From: Rhizobium sp. Q54 | GTDB lineage: Bacteria > Pseudomonadota > Alphaproteobacteria > Rhizobiales > Xanthobacteraceae | Length of the DNA: 53,460 nt | Assembly (NCBI GenBank): GCA_945870035.1 | Contig: CAMBQQ010000014.1 | Location: 1 to 53,460 of the forward strand | Reading direction: 5' to 3' | Shown here: positions 36,020 to 44,003 of the stretch, piece by piece | How the letters are laid out: each line of letters starts with the position of its first letter | How positions within the stretch are numbered: the stretch's first letter is position 1 | Translations under genes and position numbers: made by a program | The notes under the pieces: model-generated | What the model was told of the DNA's origin: nothing | The model's input: only the letters and a program-made list of their open reading frames with translations | Database searches by the model: none

Positions 36020-37957
36020 TCAATTCCCGCCCGATGCCTTGCGCAGGAAATGACCGGCGGAAATGCCGCGCAACAGCGCCAGGCGATAATGCTTAACCAC
36101 GTCGCCGCGCTCCCAGCCGGATCCCGGCCAATCCTGCACCATGCGGCGCATCCGTTCGATATCCAGTATTTTCGCAGCCGATGCGCAGCCGGCGATTTCC
36201 GCCACCGCGTCGGCGACGTCGCCGCGCGCGGCGGTCAAGCCTTCGTGCCAGTCGGCGGCCTGGTAGGCGATACCCGAGCGCTGCAACACGGCCGCCGGCA
36301 GCCGATCGGCCAGCGCGGTCCTGGCGAAGGCGCGCTGCACGCCGCCCACCATGAAATGGCCGGTTGGAATGCGCAGGCAATACTCCACCAGCCTTTTGTC
36401 TGCGGTCGGGTCGCGATGGTCGAGCCCCCAGCCGCCGAGAGTGCCCTTGTTGTGATTGCCGATGTCCTGGCGCCTCAGCCCTTGCAGACGCCGATCGTAA
36501 CCGCTGCGGCCGCGGCGAAAGGTGGTGTCGACGCCGCGTTCGCGCGACAGAGCGGCGAGATCGAACGCGGCCAGGCTTTCGGGCCGGATCGCGGTATAGG
36601 TCAGCACATTCCTTGGATCGTTGCTGAAGGTGCGCTTGGCCCATTGCCAAAACCCCAATGGCAGGAAGGGACCGATGGCGGCCGCGAACGTGCTGCGCCG
36701 GCTCATGCCCGTGTTGGCGGCGAACGCCGCCGCCTCGCGCCAATAGCTGAACAGGCGCCCGCTGCGCAGCAGTTCCGGCAGCAGCTCGAAGCCGCGATAG
36801 CTGAAGGTCATGTTGCCGGCCTGACCGGTCAACATCACTGTGAGCTTGCGGTCGCGCGCGGCGTCATTGATCGCTTGCACCCATACCGAATTCGACGGGT
36901 TGAGAATCGGCCGGTCGCACAGGAAATAGCTGCGGTCCAGGCCGGCGACTTGCGAGAGGTGTCCGCTGCGGATCAGGATGTGCTCGATGTTCGGATATAG
37001 CGCCGCCGTTTCGGCGGCGAGCGGGCCTTCGTCGACGAGGCGTCCGCTGCGGTCGGTGTCGGCATAACCTTCGCGCGGCACGGCGGTATAGGCGATAATC
37101 TTGCCGCCGCTTTGCGCCAGCAGCCGCGCCGCCGTCGCCGTCACCGCGCTGCTGTCGAACCCGGCACTTAAATGCGCGCCGACCCGGCCGCCGCCGCCGC
37201 GCAAACGGGCCTGGGTCGCCTGGTCGAGATGATGGCGGAAGCCTTCGACGAAATCGCCCGCCACGGCGCCCGCGGCGTCGGGCTGCTGCGGATTCCAGTA
37301 AAGTCGACTCGACAGGCCGTCCCTCGTCACGGTCACCACCTGTGCCGGCATGACTCGCTCTATGCCGGCAAAGTAGGTCCGCGACGTATTCTGCGGGATC
37401 AGCGCGACGAATTCGGCGATTGTCCGCTCGTCCGGCGCGCGGGGAATCTCGGCAAGCGCATGTAGTCCTTTCGGCATCGAGGCGAAGGCAAAGAAATCGC
37501 GCCCGCGGTGGTAGTGCAACGGTCTTTGACCGTTGAAGTCGCGCGCTAGAGTCAGGGCTCGCGCGTGCTCGTCCCAAAGCACGAAGGCGAAGTCGCCGAC
37601 CAGGCGATCGAGCGTCCCGAGCCCCCAGCGCTCGAGACTGGCCATCAGGATAGAAGCGTCGCAAAGCTTAATCGTGTTGGCCGCGGTCAAACCGAGCGCG
37701 CCGCTCAATTCGTCACGGTTGTCGATGCGGATATCGGCGGCCAAAGCCAGCCGGCCGTCGCGGCTGCGCAGCGGCTGGCGGTCATGGATGTCTTCCGGCA
37801 ATGTGCGGAACAGCCTACGCCCCAGCGCCAGCGGGCCTGCGGACCACAGGCCGCCCTCGTGCGGGCCGTAAATTTCCTGTGCTGCCAGCATGCGCCGGCA
37901 ATCGGCCTCCGGCCCCGGCCGCCCGTCGAAACGCCAGATGCCGGCGATTGCGCTCAC
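36020..37957 (-). CDS. Lasso-peptide cyclase (asparagine-synthetase-like, C protein)
   Basis: 645 residues with the AsnB fold, but the protein begins MSAIAGIW: the glutaminase nucleophile Cys2 is replaced by Ser, so it cannot use glutamine as amide donor. The ATP-pyrophosphatase loop HLSAGFDSSAVTATA (about 262-276) is intact. This combination is what is known of McjC-type cyclases, which adenylate an Asp/Glu side chain and let the core N-terminus attack it to form the macrolactam ring. It lies 75 bases downstream of the precursor gene and directly after the B1/B2 genes, as expected for a lasso cluster. Confidence 0.85.
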   Translation of the reverse strand: MSAIAGIWRFDGRPGPEADCRRMLAAQEIYGPHEGGLWSAGPLALGRRLFRTLPEDIHDRQPLRSRDGRLALAADIRIDNRDELSGALGLTAANTIKLCDASILMASLERWGLGTLDRLVGDFAFVLWDEHARALTLARDFNGQRPLHYHRGRDFFAFASMPKGLHALAEIPRAPDERTIAEFVALIPQNTSRTYFAGIERVMPAQVVTVTRDGLSSRLYWNPQQPDAAGAVAGDFVEGFRHHLDQATQARLRGGGGRVGAHLSAGFDSSAVTATAARLLAQSGGKIIAYTAVPREGYADTDRSGRLVDEGPLAAETAALYPNIEHILIRSGHLSQVAGLDRSYFLCDRPILNPSNSVWVQAINDAARDRKLTVMLTGQAGNMTFSYRGFELLPELLRSGRLFSYWREAAAFAANTGMSRRSTFAAAIGPFLPLGFWQWAKRTFSNDPRNVLTYTAIRPESLAAFDLAALSRERGVDTTFRRGRSGYDRRLQGLRRQDIGNHNKGTLGGWGLDHRDPTADKRLVEYCLRIPTGHFMVGGVQRAFARTALADRLPAAVLQRSGIAYQAADWHEGLTAARGDVADAVAEIAGCASAAKILDIERMRRMVQDWPGSGWERGDVVKHYRLALLRGISAGHFLRKASGGN

Positions 37958-38032
37958 CGAGGGGCTACTCCGAACCAGGCCTGAAGGCCAATCGATGGAA
38001 AAGACAAGCGATGAAGATGCGGCGCGCGGCCT

Positions 38033-38218
38033 TTACGAATCGTAATTCGTATAGGCGCCACCATCTTCATACGCGTCGATCCCGTTCTTCGTGCCCGACA
38101 GTGCACTGACGAAAACGGTCGGTGTCGTCCACGTCTTGCGCGGCGACGGAGGCGCGGCAGGCTCGCTGTCGGGCGGCAAAATGGCGGGCGAACTCGGCAA
38201 TGTCTCAGCTTCCGTCAT
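38033..38218 (-). CDS. Lasso-peptide precursor candidate (A protein)
   Basis: 61 residues. The proline-rich N-terminal 28 residues are followed by W30-T-T-P33, then T43-K44 and N45-S61 (NGIDAYEDGGAYTNYDS). The spacing from the aromatic residue and Pro to a Thr at -2 (aromatic, +3 Pro, +13 Thr) equals what I remember for the paeninodin precursor, and both end in Tyr-Asp-Ser. This predicts a 17-residue core starting at Asn45 with ring acceptors Glu51 (position 7) or Asp52 (position 8). Ser61 is the predicted phosphorylation site of the upstream kinase. Asn at core position 1 is unusual, since known cores mostly start with Gly, less often Ala, Ser or Cys. Confidence 0.75.
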   Translation of the reverse strand: MTEAETLPSSPAILPPDSEPAAPPSPRKTWTTPTVFVSALSGTKNGIDAYEDGGAYTNYDS

Positions 38219-38272
38219 AGCCGTTGCTTTCCCGAAGAGGAGACGTCCGCCTCAGCGCTAATCGACCCTATC

Positions 38273-38302
38273 AATATAAGGGAATTGGATACCTTTTGGC
38301 AA
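38273..38302 (-). promoter_or_regulatory. Candidate internal promoter for the precursor gene
   Basis: On the minus strand TTGCCA (38302-38297), an 18-base spacer and TATATT (38278-38273) stand about 55 bases before the precursor start, inside a 162-base gap that is AT-rich for this genome. A separate promoter would let the precursor be made in excess over its enzymes, as is usual for RiPPs. Confidence 0.45.
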
Positions 38303-38380
38303 TCTGAGATTGCAGCCGGTGAGTTCTGACTTCCCGAAAAAGTTGTGGCTTTGTGGAGGCGTACGTCCGGGCGGCAACGG

Positions 38381-38857
38381 TTACACGAAGCACGCAATCT
38401 CGGCGAAGTCAGGCCGGACCGGATAGCCCGTGACCTCGACGCCGGCGGCATCCAGCCAGGCATGCGCGCCAAGCTGCCGGTTGCCTTCTTTGCCGGCGCC
38501 GAAATGCAGCACGCTGACGATCCCCCGCCGGTTGAGCATGATTCGCGCGGCCATCGCCTGTGGCAGGCACACCGCCTTGAACGGCAGATAGCGCGCCGCG
38601 CGGGTCACCGCCCAGCCGACCATTGCCGCCTGATCCATCTGTGCGCGTGAGCCTTGCCGCCGCGACCGCGCAACGCGCGCATCGCCGGGCGCCACGAAAG
38701 TCCCGAGCCGGTGCGCCAATCGCGGGAATGGAACGAGCACCAGCGCCAGGCGAGCGGCCAGCAGGCACAGCACCGCCTCGATGGTCAGCGCGCGGCGGCG
38801 GCTATCGACCTGCGCGAACCTACGCAGCGGGTGGCGGATCGAGCGCAATCGCGCCAT
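38381..38857 (-). CDS. Lasso-peptide B2 leader peptidase (transglutaminase-like)
   Basis: 158 residues. The C-terminal half carries the cysteine-protease triad of the family: Cys97 in KAVCLPQA, His132 and Asp136 in GAHAWLDAAGVEVTGYP. B2 proteins (the C-terminal half of McjB) cut the leader off the precursor in concert with B1 and the cyclase. The N-terminal 90 residues are basic and helical. The ATG at 38857 overlaps the B1 gene by 38 bases, which is long; a slightly later start is possible. It is immediately upstream of the precursor gene. Confidence 0.88.
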   Translation of the reverse strand: MARLRSIRHPLRRFAQVDSRRRALTIEAVLCLLAARLALVLVPFPRLAHRLGTFVAPGDARVARSRRQGSRAQMDQAAMVGWAVTRAARYLPFKAVCLPQAMAARIMLNRRGIVSVLHFGAGKEGNRQLGAHAWLDAAGVEVTGYPVRPDFAEIACFV

Positions 38858-39098
38858 GCTTCACCAACTCCTTGAGGAAGGTCGCGACCTCGTCGCGGCA
38901 CATTTGCGGCGTGACGTCATATTCATCCTGCAACCGCGCGCAGACATCGTCGAGCGCGCGCGGCTGCTCGATCAATTCCCAGATGCGCGCGCCGACCTCG
39001 CTCAGGCCGACATAATTGCCTTTGGCGGCGCTCATCATCACCAGTTCGTCGCCGACCTTGGCAGCCAGCCAATCGCCTTGTCTGCGGACCATCGTCAT
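38820..39098 (-). CDS. PqqD-like RiPP recognition protein (lasso B1)
   Basis: 92 residues from the ATG at 39098 (MTMVRRQGDWLAAKVGDELV). The winged PqqD/RRE fold is recognisable from MMSAAKGNYVGLSEVGARIW, LDDVCARLQDEYDVTP and FLKELVKHGAI. B1 binds the leader of the precursor and delivers it to B2. It begins five bases after the sulfotransferase stop and overlaps B2, so all are in one operon. Confidence 0.88.
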   Translation of the reverse strand: MTMVRRQGDWLAAKVGDELVMMSAAKGNYVGLSEVGARIWELIEQPRALDDVCARLQDEYDVTPQMCRDEVATFLKELVKHGAIALDPPPAA

Positions 39099-39103
39099 GA
39101 GCG

Positions 39104-40021
39104 TCACCCCGCTTCGGCAAGGCGTGGTGTTGCGGTCAAGGGGTAACCCAGCCGCCGCATCATCGCGGCATGGTCGCTCTCGATCCGCGCCACTTGCTCC
39201 GCCGTCAGTTCGTCGCGCCAGGCACCGGCCTCGCCGCGCCGGAAAAACCGGCCATCGGGGCGCGGCCGCGGGCCTTCGCGGAAGCCCTTGGCTTTTTCCT
39301 GTGCCTGCAACTGCGCGAAGCTCGCCAGCCGTACGGCACGGGCGATCTGCGCTGCGCTGGCTTCGCGCTGTGCGAAAGCGAGCGCGTCGCGTAGCGCGCC
39401 TCCGGTGTCGGCTTGCATGTCCTCGTAGTGCACGCAATGAACGGGAATGTCGGTCTGATCGAGCCAACTGGCGACGTGCTCGCTCCAGGTCAGCAATTTC
39501 TGGCGAAACTGGTTGTACTGCCGGCGGGGACGGCTGCAAAACGCCGCGTTGAAGTCGCTCATGAATGCGATGGCGTCGTCGATGCCGACGGCTTTGTGAT
39601 TGGCGAGCGATGCGGCGACATCGCGCGGGTCGCGCACGATGACGATGGCGGCAGCGGCACCGCCGCGGCCGGCCAGCAACGGCTCGCCTTTCGGCGTGCG
39701 CGTATAGGCGTCGTGCGTTTTTGCAAACCGCACTTGCGGCGCAGTATTTCCCTCAGGCGGCGCGTCGTCCATACCGTCGTCGCCGCCGGCCAGTGCTTCA
39801 TAGACGCGCGGACGCAAGGCATCGGTCTCGTCATGGGTCAGCAGGCCGGAGTCGATGAGGGTCAGATCGTCGAACGGTTCGCGCGCGCTGGCGATGCCGC
39901 CGCGCAACGGCAGGTCGTTGATGTCGGCCGGTTTGCCGTCCGGCGACGAAAGGTTCGCCAGCAGCATGCGGAACCAGGTGTTGCCGGATTTCGGATAGGA
40001 GGCGAGCCAGACCTTGCGCAT
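39104..40021 (-). CDS. Sulfotransferase embedded in the lasso operon
   Basis: The ATG at 40021 gives 305 residues starting MRKVWLASYPKSGNTWFRML, a cytosolic-type PAPS loop (YPKSGNTW), followed by a second PAPS segment VIVRDPRDVAASLANHKAVG. It overlaps the kinase stop by four bases and precedes B1 by five, so it is co-translated with the peptide-tailoring genes. The simplest reading is sulfation of the peptide (for example at Tyr or Ser/Thr), which is inference; the core offers Tyr50, Tyr56, Thr57, Tyr59 and Ser61. Confidence 0.85.
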   Translation of the reverse strand: MRKVWLASYPKSGNTWFRMLLANLSSPDGKPADINDLPLRGGIASAREPFDDLTLIDSGLLTHDETDALRPRVYEALAGGDDGMDDAPPEGNTAPQVRFAKTHDAYTRTPKGEPLLAGRGGAAAAIVIVRDPRDVAASLANHKAVGIDDAIAFMSDFNAAFCSRPRRQYNQFRQKLLTWSEHVASWLDQTDIPVHCVHYEDMQADTGGALRDALAFAQREASAAQIARAVRLASFAQLQAQEKAKGFREGPRPRPDGRFFRRGEAGAWRDELTAEQVARIESDHAAMMRRLGYPLTATPRLAEAG

Positions 40022-40959
40022 CACGCCGCCTTTTCCAGCAAGCCGATGTCCAGCCAATGCCGCTCCAGCCAGCCGATCACCAGCGGCATGTCGGCGAAGT
40101 CGAGCCTGCGCGTGAGGTGGAATACCCCGGCGGCGTTGGCGACGGTCGTGGCGGCGTGGAAATAGCCGGCCTTCTGGTCCATGCGCATGACCAACTGCGG
40201 CCGGTAGGCGTTGCGGCGCAGCAGCAACGCGGCGTCGACCGCATTGGGGGCTTCGATGCCCGGCGTCAGCGGCGGCCGCGCTTCGCGCAAGATGTAGGCG
40301 GCCCCTAACAGGAGAGCGCCGCCATGGGCGCGATCGGGCTCGACATAGAATTTCTCAAGCCGGCTGCGCACCGGGTTGCGGCGGCTGGCGCCGAGGTCCA
40401 GCCTGTCGATGGCTTGCGCCCATAACTTCAACTGGCGGCCGTCCGGATGCACCAGGGGCACGCCGCGCCGGGCACCTTGCGCTTCGATCGAGATCGCGCA
40501 GATGTCATCGGTCAGCAGCGGATAGCCGCGCTTCGACAAAGCCGCGGCGAGTGTCGATTTTCCGCTGCCCGATGGTCCGCAGAACAGGATCGCCTTGTTG
40601 CCGACCCGCACTGCGCTGGCATGCAGAACTACTTGTTCGCGCTGGTGCAGCAAGATGCCGAACACGGTGCCGAGAACGAAGACCGGGATGTCGGCGGGAT
40701 CGCCGCCCGGCTCGGCGGCGTAGATGATCTCGCGGCCTTCATTGAGCAGAAACCGCGCGATTCCCGGAATGCGGAGCAAAAAGCTTCGATCCGCGATCTG
40801 CCAGGTGAGGCCCGTGCTGCCCGGATTGGTGAGCGCGTCCGGCACCGCGCCGGACCTGATGGTAACGTCCGGCGCAGCCGGCTCGGCCGCAAGGGCGTTG
40901 AGCCCTGGCAAGAGCAGATCGGCGGCGACGGCCAAACCGGAGACGCAATAAAAATGCAA
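40021..40959 (-). CDS. HPr-kinase-like lasso-peptide kinase (K protein)
   Basis: 312 residues. The C-terminal HprK-like domain has HASAVRV (His113), the P-loop GPSGSGKST (about 128-136) and LLTDDICAI (Asp151/152). Known relatives in lasso clusters (PadeK, ThcoK) phosphorylate the C-terminal serine of the precursor, and the precursor of this operon does end in serine. The N-terminal 100 residues lack a recognisable motif. It is the first gene of the operon behind the promoter at 41007-41034. True HPr kinase is unlikely: there is no ptsH-like or regulatory gene beside it. Confidence 0.85.
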   Translation of the reverse strand: MHFYCVSGLAVAADLLLPGLNALAAEPAAPDVTIRSGAVPDALTNPGSTGLTWQIADRSFLLRIPGIARFLLNEGREIIYAAEPGGDPADIPVFVLGTVFGILLHQREQVVLHASAVRVGNKAILFCGPSGSGKSTLAAALSKRGYPLLTDDICAISIEAQGARRGVPLVHPDGRQLKLWAQAIDRLDLGASRRNPVRSRLEKFYVEPDRAHGGALLLGAAYILREARPPLTPGIEAPNAVDAALLLRRNAYRPQLVMRMDQKAGYFHAATTVANAAGVFHLTRRLDFADMPLVIGWLERHWLDIGLLEKAA

Positions 40960-41006
40960 TTTTTGCTCCGCGCAACTCCGCCGGAACGGGTGCCTGACGT
41001 GTATTG

Positions 41007-41034
41007 ACTATAGAGGACAACCGTCTGTGTCCAA
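41007..41034 (-). promoter_or_regulatory. Promoter of the lasso operon with a dyad in the spacer
   Basis: On the minus strand TTGGAC (41034-41029), a 16-base spacer and TATAGT (41012-41007) form a good sigma70-like promoter about 50 bases upstream of the kinase start. The spacer overlaps a small inverted repeat, GGACA-N8-TGTCC (41015-41032 on the plus strand), which is a possible operator. Confidence 0.5.
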
Positions 41035-41138
41035 AGGCGGTTTGCGATGGATGCGGGCGGCGCTAGCATTGCGCCGCTGTTCCCTCCCGCCCGGCCGGGC
41101 GCCCGCACATTGTCTCGGGATTCCCGACAAAAACCTTA

Positions 41139-41155
41139 TATATCAATTGGATATA
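41139..41155 (+). promoter_or_regulatory. Inverted repeat covering the nitroreductase ribosome site
   Basis: TATATC-AATTG-GATATA is a perfect six-base inverted repeat ending seven bases before the ATG at 41162. As RNA it would pair the only purine-rich (GGAT) ribosome-binding candidate into a stem; as DNA it could be an operator. A second, imperfect dyad (TTGTC...GACAA) is at 41110-41130. Confidence 0.4.
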
Positions 41156-41161
41156 GACATC

Positions 41162-42025
41162 ATGGCCGATCCAGCCGTATCTCCCGCCACAGACGGCGCC
41201 CTGTCCCTCCACGACGCGCTGCTGACGCGTTTCGGTGAAACCGTCGCCATTCCGGCGGAACTGTCCGGCTTGTCCGAACTCGCCACCATCGCCAACCATC
41301 GCGTGCATAGGCGCTATACCGAACGTGCCGTATCCCCCGACCTGTTGCGGTTGTTGTGCGCCTGTGCGCTGTCGGCGCCGTCGAAAAGCGACCTGCAACA
41401 GGCCGACATCCTGATCGTCCGCGACAAATTCCGGCGCGAAGCGATCACGGCCCTGTTGCCGGAGATGCCATGGGTCATTCAGGCGCCGGTCTTTCTGGTC
41501 TTTCTCGCCAATGCGCGGCGACTGCCATTCATCGCGCGCGAACGCGGCACGCCGTTTCCGAACGATCATCTCGATCTATTCTTCAATGCCAGCGTCGATG
41601 CGGCGCTGGTGCTGGCAACGTTCATGCGCGCCGCTGAGGCGGTCGGCCTGGGCTGCTGCCCGATCAGCGTCATCCGTGATCATGCTGCGACGGTTAGCAA
41701 CATGCTGGCGCTGCCGGACAAGGTCATCCCGATCGCCGGCATGTGCGTCGGCTGGCCGGCCGAGCCGAGCGGTATCACGCCGCGGCTGCCGCTCGATATC
41801 ACGGTGCACGAGGAAACCTATGACGAGGGCGATCTGGCGGCGGGCATTGGCGGCTATGACCGGCGCCGCGCAGCCATTCGGCCGTTTCGGAATCAGCGCG
41901 AGTCCGCGCGTTTCGGCCACGCCGAATTCTACGGCTGGTCGGAAGACAAGGCGCGGCAATATGCCAATCCGGCGCGCGCCGATTTCGGCGCTTTCGTACG
42001 TGGCAAAGGTTTTTGCCTCGACTAG
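41162..42025 (+). CDS. Nitroreductase-family flavin oxidoreductase
   Basis: The ATG at 41162 gives 287 residues. NHRVHRRYTERAVSPDLLRLL is the FMN-phosphate-binding start of the NfsA/Frp-like nitroreductase fold; ASVDAALVLATFMRAAEAVGLGCCPIS and VGWPAEP are typical later motifs. These homodimeric FMN enzymes reduce quinones, nitro compounds or flavins with NAD(P)H. It is a single gene divergent from the lasso operon, with no clear link to it. Confidence 0.88.
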   Translation: MADPAVSPATDGALSLHDALLTRFGETVAIPAELSGLSELATIANHRVHRRYTERAVSPDLLRLLCACALSAPSKSDLQQADILIVRDKFRREAITALLPEMPWVIQAPVFLVFLANARRLPFIARERGTPFPNDHLDLFFNASVDAALVLATFMRAAEAVGLGCCPISVIRDHAATVSNMLALPDKVIPIAGMCVGWPAEPSGITPRLPLDITVHEETYDEGDLAAGIGGYDRRRAAIRPFRNQRESARFGHAEFYGWSEDKARQYANPARADFGAFVRGKGFCLD

Positions 42026-42037
42026 CTTGAGGCCCGG

Positions 42038-42262
42038 TTAGCTTTTGCGAATGCGGAAGGTGAGCAGACCGTCGGTCTTTTCCTGGGCCTCCAGCGTGTC
42101 CCCGGTCTGGCGCAGCAGATTGGGAATATCGAGCGCGGCCAGCGGGTCGGTGCATTCGGCGACGATGAGATCGCCGGATTTCAGGCTGCCGAGCATCTTC
42201 TTCACCCGCAGGGCCGGCAAAGGGCATTTCAAGCCCCTCAGATTCATGGTCTTTTCGTTCAA
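42038..42262 (-). CDS. TusA-family sulfur carrier
   Basis: 74 residues with the TusA motif MNLRGLKCPLPALRVKKML, where the cysteine of CPxP carries persulfide sulfur. It starts with TTG at 42262, eight bases after a good GGAG; the ATG at 42247 is further from any ribosome site. TusA-like proteins feed sulfur to tRNA thiolation, molybdenum cofactor and formate-dehydrogenase maturation. Its place beside the moa/mob/fdhD genes fits the last roles. Confidence 0.85.
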   Translation of the reverse strand: MNEKTMNLRGLKCPLPALRVKKMLGSLKSGDLIVAECTDPLAALDIPNLLRQTGDTLEAQEKTDGLLTFRIRKS

Positions 42263-42336
42263 AAGCTTGGCTCCTGCCGGCGGCCGATTGGGCTAGACTG
42301 GCCGTTCGACATATTGGAAAGGCTCAGCACGGCATT

Positions 42337-43458
42337 ATGGCGGCGGCGTCCGAGACAATACAGATGATTTCACGGCTGACGCCATTGGCCGACGTGCTGG
42401 CCATGGCGGATCTGCGCGTCAAGCCGGTGACGCCGCGCACGCTCGACGTGACCTTAGCCGCCGGCCGCACCTTGGCCGCCGACGCCGTCGCGGCGGCGCG
42501 GCCGACCGCAAGCCTGGCCTTGCTGGACGGATGGGCGCTGGCCGCGGACATGACGCTCGGTGCCGGAGGGTATTCGACCGTCAATCTGCTGCATCCGCCG
42601 CAACGCATTGAAGCCGGCCAGCCTTTGCCGCCGGACACCGACAGCGTCGCGCCGTTCGACGCCATCCAGATGACCAGTACCGGCGCCGAAGCCCTGGTCA
42701 CCGTCAATCCCGGCGACGGCGTTCTGTCGGCCGGCGGCGACAGCGATCCGGCGATCCCGCTGCGCCGCGCCGGCGAGCGCTTGCGCATGACCGACCTGGC
42801 GGCCTTCGCCGCCGCCGGACTGTCGCGTCTTGCGGTGCGCGAGCCGCGCATTCGTGTACTGCCGCTGCGCGGCAGCGCCATCGTCATCGCCGCGGCACGA
42901 TTGATCGCGGGCGACATCGAGCGGCGTGGCGGCGCCGCCAAGATCGACGATGCCGGGCGCGATCTCGGCACCGTGCTGGCGGCGGAATCGACCGACGCCA
43001 TTGTCGTCATCGGCGGCACCGGATCGGGACGTAACGATACCAGCGTGCATACGATGGCACGCGACTGCGAAGTCGCGGTGCACGGCATCGCGCTGACGCC
43101 GGGCGAAACCGCCGCCTTCGGCTTTGCCGGCCCAAGGCCGATCCTGCTGCTGCCGGGACGTCTCGATGCCGCGCTCGCTGTTTGGCTTCAGATCGGAAGG
43201 CGTGTTCTCGACCGGCTGGCTTTGGCGCACCTGGACCGCGAACCGGTCGAAACCCTGGCGCTGGCGCGCAAGGTCACATCGACCGTGGGGCTGGCCGAAC
43301 TCGTCCCGGTGCGGCGCGGCGCCAATGGCGCCGAGCCCTTGGCCAGCAAATATTTGCCGCTGTCGTCGCTGGCGCGTTCCGATGGCTGGATCCTGGTGCC
43401 TGCCGAAAGCGAAGGCTATTCCGCGGGCACGCCGGTTCAGGTAAGGCCGTGGCCATGA
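42337..43458 (+). CDS. MoeA-like molybdopterin-binding protein, degenerate paralogue
   Basis: 373 residues. The N-terminal part resembles MoeA domains (LTPLADVLAMADLRVKPVTPR) and the C-terminal half is a MoCF-biosynthesis domain with AIVVIGGTGSGRNDTS and LLLPGRLDAALAVW. Several MoeA positions differ from the canonical copy at 44004-45293 (for instance GGTGSGRNDTS instead of GGVSTGEADHV), so it is probably a specialised paralogue with another role. It is followed by mobB and moeA on the same strand. Confidence 0.75.
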   Translation: MAAASETIQMISRLTPLADVLAMADLRVKPVTPRTLDVTLAAGRTLAADAVAAARPTASLALLDGWALAADMTLGAGGYSTVNLLHPPQRIEAGQPLPPDTDSVAPFDAIQMTSTGAEALVTVNPGDGVLSAGGDSDPAIPLRRAGERLRMTDLAAFAAAGLSRLAVREPRIRVLPLRGSAIVIAAARLIAGDIERRGGAAKIDDAGRDLGTVLAAESTDAIVVIGGTGSGRNDTSVHTMARDCEVAVHGIALTPGETAAFGFAGPRPILLLPGRLDAALAVWLQIGRRVLDRLALAHLDREPVETLALARKVTSTVGLAELVPVRRGANGAEPLASKYLPLSSLARSDGWILVPAESEGYSAGTPVQVRPWP

Positions 43459-43468
43459 AAGAGAAAAC

Positions 43469-43993
43469 ATGAACGACATGCGCATCATTGGCCTCGCCGG
43501 CTGGAGCGGCTCCGGAAAAACCACATTGGTGACGAAACTGATCCCGTGCCTTTTGGCTCGCGGGGTCAAGGTATCGACGCTCAAGCATGCGCATCATGGT
43601 TTCGATCTCGACACGCCGGGCAAGGACAGTTTCATGCACCGCGCCGCCGGCGCCACCGAAGTCATCATCTCGTCGGGCAAGCGCTGGGCGATATTGCACG
43701 AGCTGCGCGAGGAGCCGGAATGGGATCTGCCGCATCTGGTCGCCAAGATGTCGCCGGTCGATCTGGTGCTGGTCGAAGGCTTCAAGCGCGACGCTTTTCC
43801 GAAGCTGGAAATTCACCGCATCGCCAACGGCAAGCCGCTGATCCATCCGGAGGATCCGCACATCGTCGCGGTCGCCTCCGACAGCGCAGTGCCCGAAGCC
43901 AAGGTGCCGGTGGTCGACCTCAACAATATCGACGCCATTGCCGACCTGCTGCTGCGCCACGCAGTAGCCATCGACACCGTGGCGGCTTCATAA
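43469..43993 (+). CDS. mobB: Molybdopterin-guanine dinucleotide biosynthesis protein B
   Basis: 174 residues with the P-loop GLAGWSGSGKTTLVTKLI, KVSTLKHAHHGFDLDTPGKDS and LVEGFKRDAFPKLEIHR, all typical of the GTP-binding MobB. MobB assists MobA in attaching GMP to molybdopterin. Located ten bases upstream of moeA, in the same operon. Confidence 0.93.
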   Translation: MNDMRIIGLAGWSGSGKTTLVTKLIPCLLARGVKVSTLKHAHHGFDLDTPGKDSFMHRAAGATEVIISSGKRWAILHELREEPEWDLPHLVAKMSPVDLVLVEGFKRDAFPKLEIHRIANGKPLIHPEDPHIVAVASDSAVPEAKVPVVDLNNIDAIADLLLRHAVAIDTVAAS

Positions 43994-44003
43994 CGGACTT
44001 TCC

